Below are positions 59,095-64,000 of a DNA stretch of 64,000 nt, in pieces; positions within the stretch are counted from its first letter, which is position 1; every line of letters starts with the position of its first letter. The DNA is from Arsenicicoccus piscis. Its GTDB lineage: Bacteria; Actinomycetota; Actinomycetes; Actinomycetales; Dermatophilaceae. The notes beneath the pieces were generated by a model that saw only the letters and a program-made list of their open reading frames with translations, was not told the origin of the DNA and searched no databases. Location of the stretch: the NCBI RefSeq assembly GCF_022568835.1, contig NZ_JAKZHV010000005.1, positions 124,001 to 188,000 on the forward strand. The letters are read 5' to 3'. The translations under genes were made by a program, and so were the position numbers.

Positions 59095-60495
59095 ATGCTC
59101 GTGACCGGCGCCCCCGTCGCCCTCGGCCACCTCCTGACCGCGGACGCGGCCAACCTCAACATCCCGGCCGCCCGCCTCATCCCCGCAGCCCTGATCGGCA
59201 TGGCGCTCATCGTGCTGCTGATCACGAAGTTCAAGCTGCACCCCTTCCTCGGCCTGACCATCGGCTCGCTCGCCGTGGCCGCCGTCGCCGGGGTGGACAT
59301 GGGCACCGCCGTCGACAGCTACCTCAAGGGCTTCGGCAGCACGGCCGCGAGCGTGGGCACGCTGATCGCCCTCGGCGCGATGTTCGGCAAGCTGCTCGCG
59401 GACAGCGGCGGCGCCGACGAGATCGTCGACACGATCATCGGCCGCTCCACGACCAAGACGCTGCCGTGGGCGATGGCCGCGGTCGGCGCCATCATCGGTC
59501 TGCCGATGTTCTTCGAGATCGGCCTGGTCCTGCTGATGCCGGTCATCTTCCTGGTCGCCCGCCGCTCGCGGCTGTCGCTCATCCAGGTCGGCATCCCGGC
59601 GCTCGCCGGTCTCTCGGCGATGCACGGCCTGGTGCCGCCGCACCCCGGCCCGCTGGTCGCGATCGACGCCCTCAAGGCCAACCTCGGCATCACGCTCGCC
59701 CTCGGCGTCCTGGTCGCCATCCCGACCCTGGCCCTCGCCGGCCCGGTCTTCGCCAAGGTCGCCGCCCGCTGGGTCGACGTGCCCGCGCCGGAGCTGTTCG
59801 AGGCCGACGACCGCATCGCCAAGCGTCGCCCGACGTTCGCGATCACCCTCGCGACCGTCCTGCTGCCCGTCGTGCTGATGATGGGCAAGGCGATCGCCGA
59901 CATCTTCCTCACCGACAAGACCAACGTGCTGCGCCGCTCGCTGGACTTTCTCGGCACGCCGCTGATCGCGCTGCTCATCTCGGTGCTCGTCGCGATGTTC
60001 ACCCTCGGCCGCGGCGCCGGGTTCGGGCTGAAGGAGGCCTCCCGCTCCGTCGAGTCCTCGCTCGGCCCGATCGCCGGCATCGTCCTGATCGTCGCCGCCG
60101 GTGGCGCCTTCAAGCAGACGCTGGTCGACACCGGCATCGGCAAGCTGGTCGCCACCTGGGTCGAGGGCTCCGGCCTGTCCGTGCTCGTCGTGGCCTGGCT
60201 CGTCGCCGTGGTCATCCGCCTCGCGACCGGCTCCGCCACGGTGGCCACGGTCACCGCGTCCGGCATCATGGCGCCGCTCGCCACCTCGCTCAGCCAGACC
60301 CACGTCTCGCTGCTGGTGCTCGCCATCGGCGCGGGCTCGGTGTTCTTCAGCCACGTCAACGACGCGGGATTCTGGCTCGTCAAGGAGTACTTCCGGCTCG
60401 ACGTCGTCCAGACCATCAAGACCTGGTCGCTCATGGAGACGATCCTGTCCGTCGCCGGGCTGGTCTTCGTCCTGCTGCTGAGCGTCGTCATCTGA
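59095..60495 (+). CDS. gntP: GntP-family gluconate:H+ symporter
   Basis: 466 residues from ATG 59095. About 12 membrane helices: for example RLIPAALIGMALIVLLI, LGLTIGSLAVAAVAGVD, TAASVGTLIALGAMFGKLLADSGGADEIVDTI (family signature), WAMAAVGAIIGLPMFFEIGLVLLMPVIFLVA, LVPPHPGPLVAIDAL (PHPGP block typical of GntP) and the C-terminal LVLAIGAGSVFFSHVNDAGFWLVKEYF. Imports gluconate or a related aldonate. No gluconokinase or 6-phosphogluconate gene is adjacent, so the substrate is not fixed. Probably under the divergent GntR regulator. An inverted repeat lies in its leader. Confidence 0.93.
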   Translation: MLVTGAPVALGHLLTADAANLNIPAARLIPAALIGMALIVLLITKFKLHPFLGLTIGSLAVAAVAGVDMGTAVDSYLKGFGSTAASVGTLIALGAMFGKLLADSGGADEIVDTIIGRSTTKTLPWAMAAVGAIIGLPMFFEIGLVLLMPVIFLVARRSRLSLIQVGIPALAGLSAMHGLVPPHPGPLVAIDALKANLGITLALGVLVAIPTLALAGPVFAKVAARWVDVPAPELFEADDRIAKRRPTFAITLATVLLPVVLMMGKAIADIFLTDKTNVLRRSLDFLGTPLIALLISVLVAMFTLGRGAGFGLKEASRSVESSLGPIAGIVLIVAAGGAFKQTLVDTGIGKLVATWVEGSGLSVLVVAWLVAVVIRLATGSATVATVTASGIMAPLATSLSQTHVSLLVLAIGAGSVFFSHVNDAGFWLVKEYFRLDVVQTIKTWSLMETILSVAGLVFVLLLSVVI

Positions 60496-60546
60496 CCGGG
60501 ACGGATCCGGGGCCGCACGGCCGCTCGTCGTGCCACCCTTGCACCC

Positions 60547-61968
60547 GTGACCTCGCCAGACGCGCCCCACGACGGCCCCGATCGTCCGGGCGTCCTGGGG
60601 TCGAGCCTCGTCGGGCCGCTGCTGATGATCCTGCTGATCGCAGTCGTCAGCGGCGTGCTCGCCGGACTCGTCGGCGTAGCCCTCAACCTGCTGCTCGCGC
60701 TCGTGGAGCGCGTCGCGTTCGGCGACCGCGCCGGCGAGCTGCTCACCGGCGTGGGGGAGGTGCCCCGGTGGCAGCGCATCGTCGTCCCTACGATCGGTGG
60801 CCTGCTCGCCGGCGTCGGCTGGTGGCGGCTTCGGCGGTCCGGCCCGCTCGCGCAGGTCCGTGACTCCCTCGACCCGACCACCGCCACCGATCCGGTAGAC
60901 CGTCGCCTGCCGATCCGTCGCACGGTCGCCGACGCGGTGCTCCAGATCGTGGCGGTGGGTGCCGGCGCGTCGGTGGGACGCGAGGGCGCGCCCCGGCAGG
61001 TGGCCGCCGCGCTGACCGAGCTGGTCTGCGCCGCCGCGCGGGTCGTGGCGTTCGAGCGGCGGGTGCTGCTCGCCGCCGCCGCGGGAGCAGGTCTCGCCGC
61101 GGTCTACGACGTGCCGCTGGCGGGGGCGGTCTACGCGCTGGAGGTGCTGCTGCTCGCCGGGCCGAGCTGGCCACGGCTCGAGCCGGCTCGCGGACCGCGA
61201 GGGACGACCCGGTCGGGAGCGCGAGCCTGGACCTTCGCGGTCGTGATCGCCACCGTGACGAGCGTGGTGGCGACCCTGGTGACCCACGCGCTGGTGGGGA
61301 GCCGGCCGATCTATGCCGTGCCGGGGTCGGCGCACTGGTCGTTCGACCCGAGCTGGCTCGTGCTGGCGCTGGTGGTGGCACCGGTGTGCGCCGTCGGCGG
61401 CTGGTCCTTCCGCCGTGCCGTGGGGCTCGGTCGAGACCTGGAGCCGGGGCCCACCTGGCGGCTGCCGCTCGCGGTCGCGGGCGCGGGTGCCCTGGTCGGG
61501 ATCGCGTCGTGCTGGTTCGAGGCGATCCCCGGCAACGGCAAGACCCTGGTCGAGGTCGCGCTCGCCGGGCACGCGTCGTTCGCGGCGCTGCTCGGCCTGC
61601 TGCTGCTCAAGCCGCTCGTCACCAGCATCGCGATCGGCGCCGGCGCCCGCGGCGGGCTGCTCACCCCCTCGCTCGCCACGGGCGCCGGCCTCGGTGCGGT
61701 GCTCGCCGCCCTGGCCGCCCTCGCGGGTCACGGCCTCGCCACCCCGCCCGTGCTCGTGCTGGTGTGCGCCGTGGGGGTGCTGGCGGCGACCGAGCGAGCG
61801 CCGGTGTTCGCCGCGTGCTTCGGCTGGGAGCTGGTGCGGCCGAGCCCCGCCGTGCTGGTGCCGCTGGTCGTGGTGGCCGTGGGCGTGTGGCTGTTCACCG
61901 CCGCGGCGGACCACGGCCGGGCCCGGCTGCACCGCTCGACGAGCCGAGGGGTGAGCACGAGGCCGTAG
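60547..61968 (+). CDS. ClC-family chloride channel or Cl-/H+ antiporter
   Basis: 473 residues, GTG start. Ten or more membrane helices beginning [30 protein letters not shown]. The second ClC motif is GREGAPRQ, with the gating Glu at 146, implying H+-coupled exchange; the usual Pro of GREGP is replaced by Ala. The GSGIP motif of helix D is not recognisable (here [10 protein letters not shown]), while the F(x)PxL-like motif appears as [15 protein letters not shown]. No CBS domains. Such divergence suggests a specialised ClC clade; anion selectivity is uncertain. The stop codon TAG is part of the prfB -10 box. Confidence 0.85.
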   Translation: MTSPDAPHDGPDRPGVLGSSLVGPLLMILLIAVVSGVLAGLVGVALNLLLALVERVAFGDRAGELLTGVGEVPRWQRIVVPTIGGLLAGVGWWRLRRSGPLAQVRDSLDPTTATDPVDRRLPIRRTVADAVLQIVAVGAGASVGREGAPRQVAAALTELVCAAARVVAFERRVLLAAAAGAGLAAVYDVPLAGAVYALEVLLLAGPSWPRLEPARGPRGTTRSGARAWTFAVVIATVTSVVATLVTHALVGSRPIYAVPGSAHWSFDPSWLVLALVVAPVCAVGGWSFRRAVGLGRDLEPGPTWRLPLAVAGAGALVGIASCWFEAIPGNGKTLVEVALAGHASFAALLGLLLLKPLVTSIAIGAGARGGLLTPSLATGAGLGAVLAALAALAGHGLATPPVLVLVCAVGVLAATERAPVFAACFGWELVRPSPAVLVPLVVVAVGVWLFTAAADHGRARLHRSTSRGVSTRP

Positions 61969-61971
61969 ACT
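61966..61971 (+). promoter_or_regulatory. -10 box TAGACT, leaderless promoter of prfB
   Basis: TAGACT contains the clC stop codon TAG (61966-61968) and is followed by eight bases and the prfB GTG at 61980; no Shine-Dalgarno precedes that GTG. The prfB mRNA is therefore probably leaderless. Confidence 0.5.
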
Positions 61972-61979
61972 CGACCCTC

Positions 61980-63092
61980 GTGGCCCACGACTTCCCCGAA
62001 GAGCTTAAGACCCTGCGCGCGACCATGGACTCGGTGCGCGAGGTCATCGACCTGCCTCGGCTGGAGGCCCAGATCGCCGAGCTGGAGCAGCAGGCGTCGG
62101 CCCCCGACCTCTGGGACGACCCGGACCAGGCCCAGCAGGTGACCAGCGCCCTGTCGCGCGCCAACTCCGAGCACGACCGGGTCGTCGAGATGGACCAGCG
62201 CATCGACGACGTCGAGGTGCTGGTGCAGATGGGCCAGGAGGAGAACGACGCGGCGACCATCGCCGAGGCCGAGGCCGAGCTGACCAAGATCACCAAGGCC
62301 GTCGGCGAGCTCGAGGTCCGCACCCTGCTGTCGGGGGAGTACGACGAGCGCGAGGCCGTCGTCACCATCCGGGCCGGTGCCGGCGGCGTCGACGCCGCCG
62401 ACTTCGCCGAGATGCTGATGCGGATGTATCTGCGCTGGGCCGAGCGGCACGGCTACCCCACCAAGGTGATGGACACGTCCTACGCGGAGGAGGCCGGCCT
62501 CAAGAGCGCGACCTTCGAGGTCAACGTGCCCTACGCGTTCGGCAACCTCTCGGTCGAGGCGGGCACCCACCGCCTCGTGCGGATCAGCCCGTTCGACAAC
62601 CAGGGCCGCCGCCAGACCAGCTTCGCCGCGGTCGAGGTCATCCCGCTCATCGAGTCCGACGACACCATCGACATCCCCGAGAACGAGCTGAAGATCGACG
62701 TCTTCCGCAGCTCGGGCCCCGGTGGGCAGAGCGTCAACACGACCGACTCGGCCGTGCGCATGACGCACATCCCCACCGGCATCGTCGTGTCGATGCAGAA
62801 CGAGAAGTCCCAGATCCAGAACCGCGCCGCCGCCCTGCGCGTGCTGCAGTCGCGCCTGCTGCTGCAGCGCAAGCAGGAGGAGGACGCGAAGAAGAAGGAG
62901 CTGGCCGGCGACGTCAAGGCCAGCTGGGGCGACCAGATGCGCTCCTACGTCCTGCACCCCTACCAGATGGTCAAGGACCTGCGCACCGAGTACGAGGTCG
63001 GCAACACCAGCAGCGTCCTCGACGGCGACATCGACGGGTTCATGGAGGCCGGGATCCGCTGGCGTCGCGGTCAGGACCGCGCGTCGGAGTAG
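61980..63092 (+). CDS. prfB: Peptide chain release factor 2
   Basis: 370 residues from GTG 61980. Recognises UGA/UAA and releases the peptide. Anticodon-mimic Ser203-Pro204-Phe205 ([15 protein letters not shown]) and the catalytic GGQ (248-250, [20 protein letters not shown]) are present. The N-terminal coiled-coil domain (about 25-110) precedes [22 protein letters not shown]. Unlike Escherichia coli, no in-frame UGA and no programmed +1 frameshift are needed: the frame is open throughout. The usual downstream ftsE-ftsX-smpB set is not next; a convergent small protein follows 3 bases later. Confidence 0.97.
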   Translation: MAHDFPEELKTLRATMDSVREVIDLPRLEAQIAELEQQASAPDLWDDPDQAQQVTSALSRANSEHDRVVEMDQRIDDVEVLVQMGQEENDAATIAEAEAELTKITKAVGELEVRTLLSGEYDEREAVVTIRAGAGGVDAADFAEMLMRMYLRWAERHGYPTKVMDTSYAEEAGLKSATFEVNVPYAFGNLSVEAGTHRLVRISPFDNQGRRQTSFAAVEVIPLIESDDTIDIPENELKIDVFRSSGPGGQSVNTTDSAVRMTHIPTGIVVSMQNEKSQIQNRAAALRVLQSRLLLQRKQEEDAKKKELAGDVKASWGDQMRSYVLHPYQMVKDLRTEYEVGNTSSVLDGDIDGFMEAGIRWRRGQDRASE

Positions 63093-63095
63093 CGG

Positions 63096-63305
63096 TCAGG
63101 CGCCGGCAGTGAGCCGGGGGAGCACGAGCATGTGCGCGCGGCCGCGGTGGTGCAGCAGGTTGTGCGTGCTCGCGAGGTAGGCACCCTCCTCCTCGGAGCC
63201 GCAGTGCGCGACCGGCAGCTCGCAGTCGTGGCAGTGCAACGACCAGGTAGCCCCCATGGTCGAGATGGTCGCCCTGGTGGCGATGGTGGTGTCGACGATG
63301 GTCAT
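63096..63305 (-). CDS. Small Cys/His-rich protein, unknown
   Basis: 69 residues from ATG 63305 with a good ribosome-binding site (AAAGGGG, 9 bases). The N-terminal 20 residues are Thr/Ile/Ala-rich. Then WSLHCHDCELPVAHCG supplies Cys25, Cys28, Cys35 with His24, His26 and His34, a compact possible zinc or other metal site. The C-terminus (AYLASTHNLLHHRGRAHMLVLP) is also His-rich. No family recognised. It converges on prfB. Coding status is supported by the ribosome-binding site and codon bias. Confidence 0.6.
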   Translation of the reverse strand: MTIVDTTIATRATISTMGATWSLHCHDCELPVAHCGSEEEGAYLASTHNLLHHRGRAHMLVLPRLTAGA

Positions 63306-63363
63306 GTTGATCCGCCCCTTTGCGTCTCTGCCTGAGCCTCGGCCCGGCCTCCCCGGTGTGCCG

Positions 63364-63403
63364 GCGAAGGCTCGGTGCAGTTCTCCACGAGCTGCGCCTT
63401 CGC
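63364..63403. repeat. Hairpin in the 63306-63605 gap
   Basis: GCGAAGGC (63364-63371) and GCCTTCGC (63396-63403) form an 8-bp stem, with an inner GCAG/CTGC pair giving a longer imperfect hairpin. It lies in the 300-base divergent gap between the small Cys/His protein and the bL12-like gene. Function unknown. Confidence 0.45.
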
Positions 63404-63493
63404 TGCGGTCCCGACAGGATGGCCGCTCCCGCCCGTCCTCGCCGGTAGATCGTGGCGCACGTCCCCCGAGTACGTCACCACTCGCCGGGAACA

Positions 63494-63509
63494 GTCACCT
63501 CACGGTCAC
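63494..63509. promoter_or_regulatory. Possible MtrA box GTCAC-N6-GTCAC
   Basis: GTCAC (63494-63498), six bases, GTCAC (63505-63509), identical in sequence and spacing to box 2 before mtrA. A further single GTCAC lies at 63474-63478. It is 97-112 bases before the bL12-like start. Confidence 0.45.
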
Positions 63510-63576
63510 CGTGCGTGCCACCCCTCGGGTGAACCGCAGGGCCCCCGCCCACCGGCTCAGCACGAAGTGGTCGTCC

Positions 63577-63592
63577 GTGACCAATCCGTGAC
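63577..63592. promoter_or_regulatory. Possible MtrA box GTGAC-N6-GTGAC at the -35 position
   Basis: GTGAC (63577-63581), six bases, GTGAC (63588-63592), ending one base before the TACTAT -10 of the bL12-like gene. The 11-bp spacing matches the other pairs. In this position it would act as activator or repressor site directly at the promoter. Confidence 0.5.
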
Positions 63593-63593
63593 C

Positions 63594-63599
63594 TACTAT
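63594..63599 (+). promoter_or_regulatory. -10 box TACTAT, leaderless promoter
   Basis: TACTAT followed by six bases and the ATG at 63606, with no Shine-Dalgarno. Among the clearest leaderless promoters of the window. Confidence 0.6.
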
Positions 63600-63605
63600 C
63601 TGTCC

Positions 63606-63887
63606 ATGAGCTGGTGGCAGGGGAGTGCGACGGCCAACGAGGTGACGATGCTGCGTCGTCGCGTGCGGCTGCTCGAGGAGCAGGTCGCCGCGCTGGCCGC
63701 ATTCACCGGCATCGACCCCCACCACCTGCCCCGCGAGGTCGACCCGGTGTCGCGCGAGGCGCGCCAGCTGGTCGAGGAGGGCAAGTTCATCGCCGCCATC
63801 AAGGTGCACCGCCAGCAGCACGGGCTGGATCTGGTCACGGCCAAGCGCGACATCGACGCGGTCCGGGCCCAGGTCGCCCGGCACTGA
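63606..63887 (+). CDS. Small protein with ribosomal bL12-like C-terminal fold
   Basis: 93 residues. N-terminal helix/coiled coil (NEVTMLRRRVRLLEEQVAALAAFTGI) and a C-terminal half (REARQLVEEGKFIAAIKVHRQQHGLDLVTAKRDIDAVRAQV) that matches the helix-turn-helix part of the bL12 C-terminal domain (pattern L-x-x-G-x-x-x-x-A-I-K-x-x-R-x-x-x-x-x-x-L-x-x-A-K). Many actinobacteria have such stand-alone bL12-CTD proteins; function unknown. The promoter is leaderless and preceded by two GTNAC pairs, a sign of possible MtrA control. The last 113 bases of the window (63888-64000) show no gene. Confidence 0.78.
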   Translation: MSWWQGSATANEVTMLRRRVRLLEEQVAALAAFTGIDPHHLPREVDPVSREARQLVEEGKFIAAIKVHRQQHGLDLVTAKRDIDAVRAQVARH

Positions 63888-64000
63888 GCCGCCACCGAAG
63901 GAGCGCCGGGGCCTCGCCTGAGCCACCGCGTCCGGTTCGTCCCGGTTTGTCGCCGACGCAACGCCGAGCGCACGACGCCTGCGCCACGGCCTGACGCACC

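Noticed and set aside
61980..63092. Programmed +1 frameshift in prfB
   Set aside because: The frame is open from GTG 61980 to the stop with no in-frame UGA near codon 26; no shift is needed.

Overview
The window reads as one contiguous piece of chromosome from a very high-GC actinobacterium. Third positions are strongly G/C, GTG starts are common, many promoters look leaderless (TANNNT 6-9 bases before the start codon), and the set fbiA/fbiB, whiB2, whiB1, mtrA-mtrB-lpqB, bldC, pdtaS and Kgd is typical of Actinomycetota. Gene order from fbiB to secA follows the order known from Mycobacterium tuberculosis (fbiB-fbiA-whiB2 ... Rv3259-Rv3258c-manB-Rv3256c-sahH-mtrA-mtrB-lpqB-comF-like-hpf-secA1). 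The absence of manA, the inserted GT2/DUF5719 pair and the tad cluster fit a Micrococcales member (Dermatophilaceae/Intrasporangiaceae-like) better than a mycobacterium; this placement is inference.

Layout. 1-1300: 5' part of kgd. 1.5-4.6 kb: two CNNM/HlyC-type membrane proteins and an AMIN-like secreted protein. 4.7-7.1 kb: F420 biosynthesis (fbiB, fbiA). 7.4-12.7 kb: whiB2, a giant membrane glycosyltransferase and a DUF5719 partner. 12.7-16.6 kb: a degenerate metallopeptidase, DUF3499, manB, Trm112-like and SIS proteins. 16.7-24.4 kb: sahH, mtrAB-lpqB, a ComF-like protein and hpf. 24.5-28.2 kb: an orphan NarL-type regulator, an AlkX/YcaQ-type DNA glycosylase and a GGDEF protein. 28.3-33.6 kb: secA, an Rv3235-family protein, a LysM protein, an unknown protein and bldC. 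33.8-37.7 kb: CpaB-like and CpaE-like pilus proteins and a polyprenyl-phosphate sugar transferase. 37.8-41.1 kb: a WS/DGAT acyltransferase and small proteins. 41.2-46.1 kb: a large NAD-glutamate dehydrogenase broken by a one-base frameshift. 46.1-48.8 kb: pdtaS, whiB1 and a membrane protein. 48.9-53.2 kb: a lone FHA-FtsK/SpoIIIE (EccC-like) ATPase, divergent from a tad pilus operon (53.4-58.2 kb). 58.2-64 kb: GntR/gntP, a ClC channel, prfB, a small Cys/His protein and a bL12-like protein.

How the parts fit. Much of the window concerns the cell envelope and its control: MtrAB-LpqB signalling, WhiB-family regulators, SecA export, LysM/AMIN surface proteins, exopolysaccharide initiation and Tad pili. 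The pilus system is split in two (cpaB/cpaE-like at 34 kb; tadA-tadG at 53 kb).

DNA-level signals not explained by genes include five paired GTNAC-N6-GTNAC sites (two before mtrA, one before fbiA/whiB2, two before the bL12-like gene) that may be MtrA boxes; four perfect DnaA boxes, all intergenic; a recurrent GTAGACC heptamer; and several hairpins. No tRNA, rRNA, CRISPR, insertion sequence or prophage was seen.
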